Positions 42,739 to 54,584 of a DNA stretch of 64,000 nt are shown here, one piece after another (within the stretch, counting starts at the first letter, position 1; every line of letters starts with the position of its first letter). The notes beneath the pieces were generated by a model. The model worked only from the letters and a program-made list of their open reading frames with translations, was not told where the DNA came from and searched no databases. The position numbers and the translations under genes are program-made. Source of the DNA: Rheum nobile (lineage: Eukaryota > Streptophyta > Magnoliopsida > Caryophyllales > Polygonaceae); the NCBI GenBank assembly GCA_027886185.1, contig WOAB01000188.1, positions 1 to 64,000 on the forward strand, read 5' to 3'.

Positions 42739-44395
42739 TATAATGCATGGTTAAGTAATTAATGGATTTTGTAAATAAATTAAGCAAATTAATTTATTTG
42801 TAATATGATTATTTAGAATATACGACTAAGGACTTTTGGTATGATATAAATAATCGTTATAATTAGCTAATCTCGACAATTGATTTATTTGGATCTAAAT
42901 CAAACCAATTGGAAATCGATACGAATAACGTTCAATTTCCGTTTATGAATAAAATATCTAATTATAATTTATTTTTGTATGAATTGGGTACGTCTCAGAA
43001 TCACTATTGGGAACGAAAATGAATCAGGAATTCAATTCATTGGATAAGAGCAACTTTCATCCGTACGACGTTACATCGTTCAACTAATATCTTCACTCGA
43101 GGCAAGTGGTGGTTTGCTCTTGCATTTATTCCATATTTTCCTTAATTGTTCTAATTAAGTTGGGATAAATATTGTCATATTGTGTTTGGGAACTTGTGTG
43201 ATATAATGGTGTGGAAAGTTATATCAATTATATACTAGGTTGTATATATTGCTAGTGATGACCCTTGTATATAATATTATTATCGTAGGGTGCTAGTTGG
43301 ACTTTGGTATGACTTTGGTGTGAATTTGGTGTGGACTTATATATTTAGTTGCTTAGTTAGCACGAGTATTCGTAGGAACGTTATACATCTTACGATGTAT
43401 AGTTGTTTCTTTATAACAATATTAAGAGGATTTTGCCATAGTACTTTTGGTCATGACCGTACCCTTATTCGAATATAGATACTGATGGTACACTTAGCTA
43501 GTGCCATTATTCGGGATTCGTCCCATGATAAATTCTCATATCGAGATGGTGTGGATTAAAAGCTTTAACGTAATGCACGTTTTGAAATTAAATAAGATAA
43601 GTGCTTTTATGCACATAATTAATAAACTTCGGGCGAGAAGTATAACATGGAAATCGCTCGGGCTCCTGTCTAAGTAAGTCATCTTTCCAATCTGAATTTG
43701 CACAACACGCATGCGGTGAGGTTGATTGAGGACCCAATTAGTCAAATGAGTCGTTTTAAAACCTTGATGTGTAATTATTAAGAAAGTTTCCAAACAAATA
43801 CATATAATTCCTATAAGACTCAAATTCATTTGAGTCTTCTCTTGAATCATGTCTCTTCCTTTGTTTCAATGAAAGTATTTTAGTTATATATCGTCTATCG
43901 ACTTTTATTCGAGAGACAATGATAGTAACTAGATACGACCACATATACACTCTCATAAATACCCTTGTTTAGTCTTTCATTAGACTAACCAACCTGTCTT
44001 TTTTCTTGCATGGTTGACTGGTGTCCTCCATCCCATACGACACATCAGGTAATTCTTCCCAAGTGTGAAGAAGCAAAATTCCGACGTTGAAGGCAACTAT
44101 TATTTTTGAGATTTGGTTACAATAAGGTTGAAGATCATAAAGTTAGATTCTAGGTTTATGACCTATTGTGTAATTTTGGTACTTTCCATTAAGTCTTCCG
44201 CTACTATATTTGATATCTGATTCAGTTGCTATTTTTCGCATAAAGTTAGATTATAGGTTTATGACCTATTAATTTATGAAAGTTTTATGTATTGTTTTTG
44301 TATTTGCAATCAATATTGTAAGCCTTGAGTGATTTTGAATATGTGTTCCGAGGTCACTGGCGATAATATTCCTAAGGTAATTTAGGGGTGTTACA

Positions 44396-44428
44396 TATAT
44401 CATGTAGATGTTGGGTCGTGTTGGTAGG
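44396..44428 (+). pseudogene. BRR2-like fragment, part 3
   Basis: Reads M-stop-MLGRVGR, the BRR2 helicase motif VI region (QMLGRAGR in the family) with a TAG in place of Gln. In frame with part 2 when the LTR is removed. Cut by a CRM-like LTR at 44429. Confidence 0.85.
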
Positions 44429-44875
44429 TGATGCGCTAGAGGTCTCGAATGAGTCTCCTTGACGTATGTCTTGCCAATCTAGACCAAGTAAGTTGTCAAC
44501 TCTTCTCGTCCGGATCTTCTCACAACTCTCGGGACAACCAAAGTGATGGCAATCCAAGCATGTCTTCGAGTTCGAATGTGATCGAGGTTGGCGGAGTCGC
44601 GAAAGACTCAACGTGATAAGGTTTCAATGGCTAGATCAACGTGATGATCAAGCAAAGGATGACAACGAACAAGTAACCAAGGTTGGGGTTGACACCTAGT
44701 GTTTAATAAGGAGATGCTCTCAACTTGTAAATTAAACCTTTAGCTTAAGCATGGATGCAAAAGATACATGGTGAGGCTTATATAGCCTTAGAGAGTTGCG
44801 TTTGGGCCGAAACAAGCCCATTAAAGACGGCGAGCCGGTGTCTTAAGCATAAGAACACACACGTCCCATTAATAT

Positions 44876-45490
44876 TGTTTTAGGGCGAAAAAATCGAACC
44901 GACCTGAATCGCCTTAAGAAGGGCAACTAGACAACAATAAGATCAGTAATATCTAAATAATCCAAATCAACATAATAATGGAATAAATGAAAATGATTGA
45001 ATGTAAAAAGAGCTTATCTCATCCGAATGAGAGACCAATCGAGTCAAAAGATTTAAAAGTCGGTCGCTTAAATATTCGAATAAGAGATTGAACCAGAGAA
45101 TAATTCTTGGTAGCGAGAATAACAGTAGAATATAGCTTGAATTGAGTACAACTGATAATGTCTGTCGTTACATGATAATTCTCTTCATATTTATACTACT
45201 TCTACACCTAAGTTGGTTAAAACCGCCAGAGATTTGCGGGAGTTGGGTAAAATCGTCCGAGATCTGCGAGAGTCGTCAAACTACGTATTGGTCGCTCCGA
45301 AATCCGCAGAGGTCGTCACTCTGCACACTGGTCGCCCCGAAATTCACGGAGGTCGTCACTCTGCATACTGACCGAACCGAAATCTCTAGAGGTCGTCTTC
45401 TTGTGTTTACTTCGTCCAGACTATCCAGAAGGCAACTTGGTTCAAGCTTATTGGGCCGATCCAATGGGCCGAAAAAACAAGGCCCAACAA
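44876..45490 (-). repeat. T2 3' LTR
   Basis: 615 bp, plus strand TGTTTTAGGG to GGCCCAACA, followed by the same polypurine stretch (minus strand TTTTGGGGCAAT) as T1. Confidence 0.92.
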
Positions 45491-46209
45491 TTGCCCCAAA
45501 ATTAAACTGGGCCAGAGCGTCAGTTGATGGGACAGTCTGATTTTATAACTTCTCTCTCCCTTGGCACGATCTTCATCCTGATTTTACTACAAGCGTTATG
45601 GCGACAAGGCCGACAGGCGTTTTGCTTAAGCTGAGAGTCAGCTTAAAGCATCCAATAATCGTGTGAAGACGGCTGAGGGTGTCTGCTATGATGGCGAAGG
45701 GTCAAGAGACCGCTCCTTTTTTGTCGTTTGCTTTGTTTTGCAGGTGGACTCGTTAGTCGCTTCCTGGTTAAGTCATGTGACGTTTGGTCGAGTAGACTTG
45801 TAATTGAGTTTGACATGTCGTGTAGTTCCAGGGAAGAGCGTCGTAGTATTTGTATAAGACGTGTACCTTAATTGGGACATGTCTTGTAAAAATGTGTCTT
45901 GTTTTTGTTCCTCTATTCCCTGTGTACCAATCGACTGTGTAATGTATAAGCGCTATGTATGATTGTGTTTTGTGTATGTTGATCAACTTGATTTTGTCTT
46001 GAGGCCTCTTGTCGTGTTCCTGTTCAAGACACTTGAAAAGTATAGAAAAGATCAAGGGGTGACCGTTGGGTGTGAGCCCAACGGCCCTCCGATGCTTAAG
46101 TCAGTAAAGGGTTGGTCGTGTTCCAGCTTGGTTGGTCGTCTTTTGTGGACTCTTCGTCTTCTTCTAGTCTGACCTGGGCCATGGCTTTGGCTTGTACATC
46201 TTCAAAGCT

Positions 46210-47078
46210 TCAACATGAGTATTTGGTCAGCTCGCGATAGAGTTCACTGCCCCTGACCAATCCTCGACAAAAGGCTTTAATAGACGTTGGGACGTCGCAA
46301 TGCGGGATCACGACCTTCTCTTTGTTGTACCTGTTAAGATAATCCCTTAAGGGCTCATCGTACCTTTGCACGATCCTGTATAGGTCGCTTGATTGTTTTT
46401 TCAGTCTTCGACTGCTAGGCGAACTAGATTTTGAATGAATCGACCAGATCGGCAAATGAAGCGATTGAACCCTACGAAAGATTGCATGAACCAAGTTAGT
46501 GCGGGTCCTGTGAGGGTCGTGCCAAAACTTTTGCACATGACCGCTTCGCGATTCCCTCTTGGAATAGAAATAATCATTAATTTTTGCTTGTAGATAGAAA
46601 TGTGATCGTTGGGGTCCCCGGTCCCCTCGTAGTTGGGCATGTTAGGGATGTGGAACTTCTTTGGGATCTCGACGTGCACAATTGCTTCCACGAAGGGTGA
46701 GTCTTCGTATCCATCGATCGCTTCTTTTTCGATCGACTGTGGGACTCCTGGAATCCGAGCGATGCGATCGTCCAAAGCCTTCATATGCTTATTGATGGCT
46801 TGCTGTATGAAGGTTTGGAGATCCATCGGTATGGCAACCTGTGGAGGGGCTACTCGAGTCGCGGTGGGCTCGGTCGCGGAAACTGGAATGTTAGTCATGA
46901 AAGTACTAATTGGAGGAGTTTGAAACATACCAGTGGGTTGAACGACGCTTTGAGTGATCAGAGCCATGGGCGTCGAGATTGCCTCATTCATGCTGAGACG
47001 TGTTTGGAGGCCTTTAGTGTTTACTATAAGCCTTGATCCTTCTGGGACCGATACGGCCAAATTCACCTGCGATTTCAA
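46210..47078 (-). pseudogene. T2 gag
   Basis: Two readings (47078-46401 and 46536-46210) cover the gag seen whole in T1: EIPKKFHIPNMPNYEGTGDPNDHI and LRDYLNRYNKEKVVIPHCD are shared. A frameshift near 46470 separates them, and an ATG is missing at the T1-like start. Particle-forming role by family. The reading ends where pol was deleted. Confidence 0.85.
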
Positions 47079-47350
47079 AAGTTCGTTTTCACGGATTAGT
47101 CGTGCAATTTCAACTTTAGATTGGATACTTAGGGTTTCGATTCTTAGGCGTTGTTGAGCCAGTTCCTCTTAGAGGATGCTCATGTTTTTTGCTAATTCTT
47201 GGATTCGGGTGTCCAAGATGAGCGGATTGACGACGTCCTCGGTTTGATTTCCGACCAAGGCGTCGGTCTGGACTTGGTCTTCAGCGACGATCATGGGATT
47301 CTCGGAACCGGCCATGATTGGATGTGGATTGGATCGTTGATTGGCTAGAT

Positions 47351-47368
47351 GCCCCACGATGGGCGCCA
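47351..47368 (-). promoter_or_regulatory. T2 primer-binding site
   Basis: The minus strand reads TGGCGCCCATCGTGGGGC, the counterpart of T1 16184-16201, three bases from the LTR. Confidence 0.7.
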
Positions 47369-47371
47369 AAT

Positions 47372-47985
47372 TATTTTGGGGCGAAAAGATCGAATCGACC
47401 TGAATCGCCTTAAGAAGGGCAACTAGACAATAATAAGATCAGTAATATTTAAATAATCCAAATCAACTTAATAATGGAATAAATGAAACTGATTGAATGT
47501 AAAAAGAGCTTATCTCCTCCGGATGGGAGACCAATCAAGTCAAAAGATTTAGACGTCGGTCGCTTAAATATTCGAATAAGAGATTGAACCAGAGAATAAT
47601 GCTTGGTAGCGAGAATAACAGAATAATATAGCTTGAATTGAGTACAACTGATAATGTCTTTCGTTACATGATAATTCTCTTCATATTTATACTACTTCTA
47701 CACCTAAGTCGGTTAAAACCGTTCGAGATCTGTGAGAGTCGGGTAAAATCATCCGAGATTTGCGGGAGTCGTCAAGCTATGTACTGGTCGCTCCGAAATC
47801 CACAGAGGTCGTCACTCTACACACTGGTCGCCCCGAAATTCGCAGAGGTCGTCACTCTGCATACTGACCAGAATGAGATCTCTGGAGGTCGTCTTCCTAT
47901 GTTTACTTTGTCCAGACCTTCCAAAAGGCAGCCTGGTTCAAGCTTATTGGGACAATCCAATGGGCCGAAAAAACAAGGCCCAACA
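47372..47985 (-). repeat. T2 5' LTR
   Basis: 614 bp; its plus-strand start is worn (TATTTTGGGG) and its end is GGCCCAACA. Confidence 0.92.
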
Positions 47986-48440
47986 AATATCACTAAAGGA
48001 AAGTCTAAAAATGGAAATAAGCTAAAACAAGGAAGTGCTAAACGTGGAAAGTTCACAAATAGCAATTCTAGGAAAATAACCTCAAAATAATAGAAAGTGC
48101 TAGGATATGCAATGGCATGGAATGCCAAATAGGCGCCGCGGGCCGAAGGCCATGGCGTCGTGGGGCGCGCGGGCGCAGACGTTGGCAACGGGGCACGCTC
48201 TAATCATAATGGTGAGGCTCCGGGCTCGGAAGGCTGGCGAGTGATGGCGAGCGTAGACATCATGATGAGCCGTGGCTCCGGAGTCGTGAGCGCGGTGTTA
48301 CACGCGAGTGTACGGGTGACGACGCTTTGCGTTGCGCGAGCGACGGCGCGAGCGCGGCTGCGCGTCACGGGACCTGTAGACTTGACACTCATAGCGTCTA
48401 GCTCCTCTTGTGCGGTCATGGTGGGGAACTCATCAGTAGG

Positions 48441-48735
48441 CTTCAATATGATACTTATAGAGAGGAAATAATAATTATAGGCAACATTGAACATAAGTAT
48501 TGCCTGTCATTAATGAATCAACAACTTTCTATGAGAGTCAGTTCATCTTAAAACTTGTTGATCAATTGAATGTAAAGATTGTTCTTGGTACTTTACAAAA
48601 CGCCAAAAAGACTGTCCACTAGATTGGCTACACTTATCTTTATGTTCGTAGGGTTCATAATCCTACTAGCTATGGGCTGACACTTGATGATTTGATAGTA
48701 GATGTGACACTAGAAGAAAGGAGAGCTGATTTTGT
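48441..48735 (+). pseudogene. BRR2-like fragment, part 4
   Basis: From about 48488 the reading gives CLSLMNQQL, then (after a frameshift) KLVDQLNVKIVLGTLQNAKK, YTYLYVRRVHNPTSYGL and TLEERRADF, in the order of the winged-helix region after the BRR2 helicase core. A TAG stands in place of a Trp/Asn-type codon near 48618. It ends at a GTAAGT donor (48736). The stretch between motif VI and this part is missing or unrecognisable. Confidence 0.88.
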
Positions 48736-49558
48736 AAGTAATTAACCAAACATTCTTAATTTCTCTTTTTGTCTTGAATTTCTTTACTTTTCACATTTTC
48801 CCTTGATATATGAGTATGGTAGACCATTTTGTTTCCCGGCGCAATTACATAACTACCTTAAAAAAAAGATGGCTGGCAAAAAAGTCAGTGTTTAAAAAGA
48901 ATGGCAAAATTACCAAGTTTTTTGTATTTTTTTGGGTATTTATGCTATAAATAAGGTTTGATTTTATCTTTTCTTTTAAGCAAAAAAATCTCTAAAGGGT
49001 GGCAAATCTTTTCTTGAAAAAGATAAAATAAAATCCTAATCTCTATAGTAATCTTCTTCCTTCCCTTAACCACCCATCCTATCACCTGCTATCCTCCGAA
49101 CCTATGACATCCTCCTACTGTACGGAAGAGAAATTGGTGGGCCAGGAGCTTGTTTTTCCCTCCAATGGTTTGACCCCCTGTACAAGCAAAGTAATCTCCT
49201 TCCTTCCCTTAATCACACTTTCCACCATGTCCTTCTCTGTAACTCTGCCCGATAAAGTTTGCACCACATTCCTGAAGAAGCGGTAACTCGGCCTGACAAT
49301 GTTTTGACCACCTCCTGTACAAGCTGTTAAGCTCGCACTCGATAAGCGCCATTAATGCTTCAATGGGTAAGTAATTCCTCCTGACAAAGCTTCGTTTTTC
49401 CCCTCTATTTTTTACTTAGGTTATCCATCTGTTTTTGACTTAGAACAGTGAGAAGTTAGTCTACGTAAAGTTCATATTCTTGTTTATTTGTAGGTACGAA
49501 GTTAGTATACGTAAAGTTCATAAGCGGTGGATAATGGAAAGTTAATGAGAAAAGTTGG
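48736..49558 (+). other. BRR2 intron remnant and MULE leader, no gene
   Basis: It starts with the intron after BRR2 part 4. From roughly 48840 the character changes (AAAAAAAAGATGGCTGGCAAAAAAGTC) and probably marks entry into the MuDR-type element whose transposase follows. I could not fix its terminus. A duplicated block around GAAGTTAGT(C/A)TACGTAAAGTTCAT stands at 49452 and 49499. Confidence 0.4.
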
Positions 49559-51974
49559 TTGTATGATGGTGATAGAACAGTAAGAGCCATGTTGATTTCA
49601 TATGACATGGACTTGGCTACACTACAGAGGAAATGGATTCAGAAGAACCCATTTGATGAAAAGAAGTACTTAGAGTGGAAGCCAGACCTTCCTTCGATCG
49701 TTTTAAATGACGACGACGATCTAGAGGCCTTCAAGTTATTGAACATGAGTGGAGAAAATGCAGTAGAGTGGAAGATTGAGTTGTATACCAACCTCGTAAT
49801 GAAGGAAGAGATTCCAACTGAAAGCGTTGTACATCATACTCTTCTTTTTCCAACAGCTCCACCAGTGACTCAAAGCCAAGACAATAAGTAGTTTATCAGA
49901 TCATTGTTTTAGAATATCAGAGCACCAAACACTAATGTCAGGTCAGTAGATGAAACCATTGAAGAAGATTAAATATGGACAAAGTGAGGGAAAAAAAACA
50001 AAAGAAAGTGTCCCATTTCAGTGGAAGACATTATATGAGTGAGCAACGATGATGAGGACATTAAAGCTGCTTCATCAAGAAACAAACAAAAGGCGCAAAT
50101 GACTGATGATGCCAATTATGATAAAGATTATAGATATTATGGAGATTTTTTAGAGGATGAAATAGCAGATGGTCTTGATTACCGGGGAGTCTATGCTTCA
50201 GGTGATAATGTATGTAATAACGGTCCTGGTGATAGTGGAGACTATGCTTCAGGTGATGCTTCAGGCGATGCTTTAAGTGATGACATATGTAATTATGGTC
50301 TTGATGATGTTTGGGATGAAATATAGGGAAATCAAGGAACATACAACGAGGAGAAAATAGAGGAGGACCAAGAAGACTTTGATGTTGATGAAGACATGCT
50401 TAGAGAAATTAAACAGAGGTACTATCCATTAGAAAGGGACATGCAAGCAATGTTGATTGAAGATGAGGATACAACTACAGCTGATAACATTGATTTTTTA
50501 AGTAGAGAAGGTTGGACAATTCTTCAAATCTAAGGAGGAGTTCAAACTGCACTTTCTATGATGGCAATGGAAAACTGCTTTGAGATGCGTGTGAAGAGGT
50601 TTGATAAGTCGACATATAATGTTACATGTGTTGACGACAATTGCACCTTCATTTGTCGTGGCTCAGTCTATTGCAAAATGTCATTGTTTAAGGTGCGAGA
50701 ATTTGTGCCAGATCATAGCCGTGGCATGAGAGTAATGCACAATCATCACAGAGGAGCAACTTCTCGGCTGATTGCAGATAAAATACTTCACAAGTAATAT
50801 TTCTTGCCTTTGATCACTTGTTCTTATCAAAAGCCAATATCATTTGGTAATACATTGACTTCGTGTTATGTCAGGTTTTTAAACGGCGGTAAAGGCCTCC
50901 GTGCTTCTGAGATTCAGGATTTCATGTTAGAGCTGGGAATAAGGATAAGCTACTACAAAGCCAATCGAGTGCGGCTCAAAGCCCAAGATATGGCACATGG
51001 TACAACTGAGGAAAGCTATACTCTTACATGAATATGTTAGAGAAATCAAATCCCGGAACATACACGAGACTAGTAAGAGATGCTCACCATCGCTTCAAGT
51101 ATGTTTTCTGGGCTTTAGGTCCATGGATAAGGGCAGTTCCACATCTGAAAAAGGTCAACCTATATGTTCCAATTTCAGGACTTATTCTGCAAATGTCAGG
51201 TCAAACACCTATATGACTGCATGTGTGACAAATAGAGCAAACAAATATTTTAGACCACATAGGGTTTTGTCAGGTCGTATGATTTCAGGACAAATCATTA
51301 ACAACATAGTTTCGCATATGTAGGTAATCTCAGTTGACGACACTCACTTGATTGCCTTGTTCAAGGGCATACTTCTCCTAGCTACGGCTCAAGATGGAAA
51401 TGGCCAAATTTATCCACTTGCTGTTGCCGTTCTTAACAATGAGAATGATGATGCATGGTCATTTTTCTTTAGTGAATTGAAGGTTATTCCAGATCATCCT
51501 GATGTGTATTTTGTGTCTGACCGTCATGTTAGCATTGTGAAGGCTCTGAGAAATAGATATTTTTTCTCCAATCATGGGTTTTGCATTTATCACATCTACC
51601 AAAACTTCAAGAGGAAGTATGGCAGGCCAAACCTCTTTGGCGTCTTCAAAAAAGCTGCAAAGGCTTACACTGTGGCTGAGTTCAATCATCAGTTTGCTCA
51701 ACTCACAGCTGCCTCCCCGAGGATTGGTCAATATCTCAAAGAAGCTGGAGTTAACACTTGGGCGAGAGCGCATTTTCATGGGAACAAATTTAACATCATG
51801 ACGAGCAACAACGTTGAGTGTCTTAATGGCATGTGGAAAACCCAGCATCAGTGGCCTATTCTTGCCCTGTTTGATACCATTCTAGAGACTGTTTCTAGAT
51901 GGTTTTGTGAAAGAAGGGAAAAAGCCAAAAAAAATGGGACCAAGTATTGCCACCCTCTGTGTACATGCTGGTAG
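49559..51974 (+). pseudogene. MuDR-type transposase (MULE), decayed
   Basis: Successive plus-strand readings follow the plant MURA-like layout. 49559-49891 is a possible N-terminal PB1-like part. 50039-50326 is acidic with short repeats (DYASGDASGDALS). 50558-50797 is the MuDR DNA-binding domain (CFEMRVKRFDKSTYNVTC). 50900-51150 reads PGTYTRLVRDAHHRFKYVFWALGPWIR. 51324-51974 is the transposase core with VDDTHL (first Asp), ATAQDGNGQIYPLAVAVLNNENDDAWSF, FVSDRHVSIVKAL (second Asp), the C/H block CIYHIYQNFKRKY and NNVECLNGMW (Glu). A likely intron is 51151-51323. The C-terminal SWIM zinc finger is absent: the reading stops at 51974 just before another insertion. Frameshifts and stops inactivate it. 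Confidence 0.85.
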
Positions 51975-53429
51975 AAGTGAACTACAGAAATTCAACTAAG
52001 GGCTCATTCGGTATGGCTTATTTGGGGGCTTACGGGTCTTATGAGGAGAAATCAGACGCGCGCCTCATCACCCTCCTAAAATGGCGTTCGGCACTAGGGG
52101 GACTTATGGAGGACTGAACATGGCTGATTTGGACTGAAATTTGCTCAAATCCATCATCTTCAATCCTCAACTTATGGGACTTATGGGGAAAGTCTTATGC
52201 TGGAACTCCCCCGACTACCCCCGACAATCTGTGGAATTCCTACCCCCTTCAACCTTGCTTCTCCTCTTCGGCGACTTCCCCGACGACGACAATTGGACAA
52301 CCGGCGATAAGCTTTCGTCTCTGCTTCCTCCCTCCCCGTCGCGACGACAACCGCTTCCTCCCCGAGATCGGTACATATCCTCCTCCATTCTCCCTTCTCG
52401 TTCTTCTTTAGGGGTTTACAGATCTGGGTTTCATCTAGGGTTTTCATATCTGGGTTTCTTCCATTGTTAGGGTAGGGGTCGATTCTACCCCTAGCTCCGT
52501 TTTGATTCTGATTTTGCCCCTGTCTTCAACTTTGTCATCTTCCTCTTGCAATGGTCTTCCTCGTCGATGTACCCTAGCTTCGTTTTGGACTTGAAGTTGA
52601 ACGTGGTCTTCCTCGTCGCCGATAGCCGAGTTTGTCCAGTGTAAGATCTTCTACCTCTTTTCTCCTCTTTTCCATGAACTGGGGATTACATTTTAGGGTT
52701 TCAGCTGAGGTTTGTTTGTTATGTCTTTGGGCTTCTATAAATGGTGTTTGCCTGCTAAACAGCTAACTGGAGTTTGCCTGCTAAGAACCTTTGAATGTTG
52801 TCATGATAGAAGAAATCGAGTAGGATTTGCAAACTTCTCTGCCTTAGCTTCTTTTGCTGATATTCTGTGAGGCTCATCAAAGTTCTGTTGCTGGTTTTGG
52901 AAGTTAGAAAAAGTCATTACATTCTCATCATTTTTGTGATTGATGATTTACCATGAATTGCTAGTTATCATCTTTCTTTCTCTCTTATGTGATTGATGAT
53001 TTGCTGGTTTTGTGATTGATGAATTGCTGGTTTTGTATTTGCTAGTTTTTGGTCCTCATTATAAGTAAATTACCCATATGCCTATTTGTGTTTCTTGCTA
53101 CTAAAATCTTTGTGTTTTCTGCTATATGCAATAGGGTTTGCAAGCTTTTTGTAACCAGCTTCAAGTGGAGAGTGGTGGGTTGAAAGAACTCCACAAAGTA
53201 ATCATCTTTCTTTCTCTCTTATCTGTGAATCCCTATCTCTTTATTTGTGTGCAAAGAAGATTGTTAGACAATGATAACATAAATTATACATTTATTGGCA
53301 GTCCTAGGAATTGCTAGTTATCTCAATGATTTTCCATTCCAAAGTCATAGATTAGTATATAACTCTGTGCAAAGAAGATTGTTAGACATTGAATGTTGCT
53401 AGTTATCTACATAGCTGAATGAAGACCAT

Positions 53430-53995
53430 GTATTACTACATTGTTTCATGTGCTAGATTTCTGTTTTTTTCCATTCCAAAGTCAAAGGGGTTCATTATTA
53501 CTACATTGTTCATATCCCAGATTTTGTTTTTTTTAAAACAGAATCTGCTAAAACAGATTCTGTTTATTTCATGTGCTAGATTTCATGTCTTGCTGATATT
53601 TCATGTGTTAGATTTCATGTGCTAAAACATATTCTGTTTATTTCATTACTACATTGTTTCATGTGCTAAAACAGATTCTGTTAGATTTTAGACAGGTATT
53701 GTTATTTACTCCACTTCGGGACTAGTGCTTTCCTGGCATGACACTGATGACATCCTAATTTTTTAGTTCAATTCTTAGCTACTCAGTGCTTAAAATTTCA
53801 CATATATGTTGCAGATTCAATTACTGGTTGCTCAAATTCAATTACTGGTTGCTGAATTCATACATGTTGCAGATTCTGTTTTTTATTGCGTTGCTGATTT
53901 CATGTCTTACAGATTCTGTTTTTTAGTATACTTTGTAATAACATGTGTTGCAGATTCTGTTTTTGCTGATTTCATGTGTTGCTGATTTTTTTCTT
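53430..53995. repeat. Degenerate short repeats
   Basis: Irregular repeats of TTTCATGTGCTA and (G)CAGATTCTGTTT, more than ten copies in all, with variable spacing. Confidence 0.75.
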
Positions 53996-54013
53996 TGCCT
54001 TTCGTAGCCCATA

Positions 54014-54584
54014 ATGTCAAGTGAAGGAGATAATGATGGTTACGACGAGCTTCCTAGCTGGGTAAAGGAAGTATTGTCTAATTATAGCGACGAGTCGGTG
54101 TGGCTCGATCCTTATTTTGAGGTAATGAATTTATTAAATTGTTGCTTTTATAATATAAATTAGGAACTTGCAAGGGATCTTATGTTTTTAAATCTATTAT
54201 TTTTTGTGGTCGTATGACATGACTAGGTTTGATGACTCTATCTATAGGGTCGAAGAAATGGAGCCTAGGGCACAAATGTTTCAACAAATTGCAAGGGAGC
54301 TTAGGAATCATATTGGCGAGGAAGACGATAGGGAACGAGTTGTAATTGCCGATCGAACTGCCGATCTTAGGGTTCAACTTCAACAAGAGATTGCAAATGT
54401 TGGTTACTTGGATATGAAGAACCAAGAACTTACTGAACGGGTAAGTGAACTATTGAATGCATATGTTCAAGTGGCATTAGAACGTGACTTTGCAAGGAGG
54501 AGGTTCAAGTATTACGGTTGGGTCATCACATTTCTTATTATCTTCGTTGTTGTGGGTGTTCTCATTCGGGAATTTGTTATGTAG
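54014..54584 (+). CDS. Small gene of unknown function with C-terminal membrane anchor
   Basis: Exon 1 from ATG 54014 codes MSSEGDNDGYDELPSWVKEV and on to YFE, ending at a GTAATG donor (54121). After an intron, with acceptor probably TATCTATAG at 54249 or ACTAG at 54229, the reading continues to TAG at 54584. The second part is a long charged helix, likely coiled coil (QQEIANVGYLDMKNQELTERV), then a basic stretch and a hydrophobic helix YYGWVITFLIIFVVVGVLI four residues from the end, as in tail-anchored proteins. An acceptor-like CTTTCGTAG lies just before the ATG, so an upstream leader exon is likely. I do not recognise the family. It lies inside the possible Harbinger-type insertion. Confidence 0.5.

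Larger units (their letters stand above)
40205..44395 (+). mobile_element. Tekay-like solo LTR in BRR2 pseudogene
   Basis: Ends TGTAATAACCC and GGGGTGTTACA, with flanks TATGT and TATAT (4 of 5). Blocks match the LTRs of W and 32219-34608 (GTTAGCACGAGTATTCGTAGG at 43351-43371; GAGGTCACTGGCGATAAT near the end). It is 4191 bp, of which 1346 bp are a nested MULE with its duplicate, leaving about 2.85 kb of LTR. No internal region. The GC-rich palindrome cluster of its relatives is not visible. Confidence 0.85.
44876..47985 (-). mobile_element. T2: gag-only Tat (Retand-like) derivative
   Basis: LTRs 44876-45490 and 47372-47985; exact target duplication AATAT (44871-44875, 47986-47990). The interior of 1.9 kb matches T1 at both ends: the 3' region with the conserved hairpin (about 45491-46112) joined directly to gag (46200-47078). 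All of pol is missing, so it can only have moved using proteins of relatives such as T1. Orientation minus, primer site at 47351-47368. Confidence 0.93.
44429..48435 (-). mobile_element. CRM-like solo LTR in BRR2 pseudogene, carrying T2
   Basis: Ends TGATGCGCTAG and AACTCATCA with an exact 5-bp duplication GTAGG (44424-44428, 48436-48440). Without T2 it is about 890 bp. The minus strand at 48435-48204 codes MSVKSTGPVTRSRARAVARA, the pol C-terminal tail, straight from the LTR edge, so in the full element pol ran into the LTR. It has no internal region. Confidence 0.88.

Noticed and set aside
49104..49286. 60-aa plus-strand reading before the MuDR-type gene
   Set aside because: No similarity recognised, and no link to the transposase frame.
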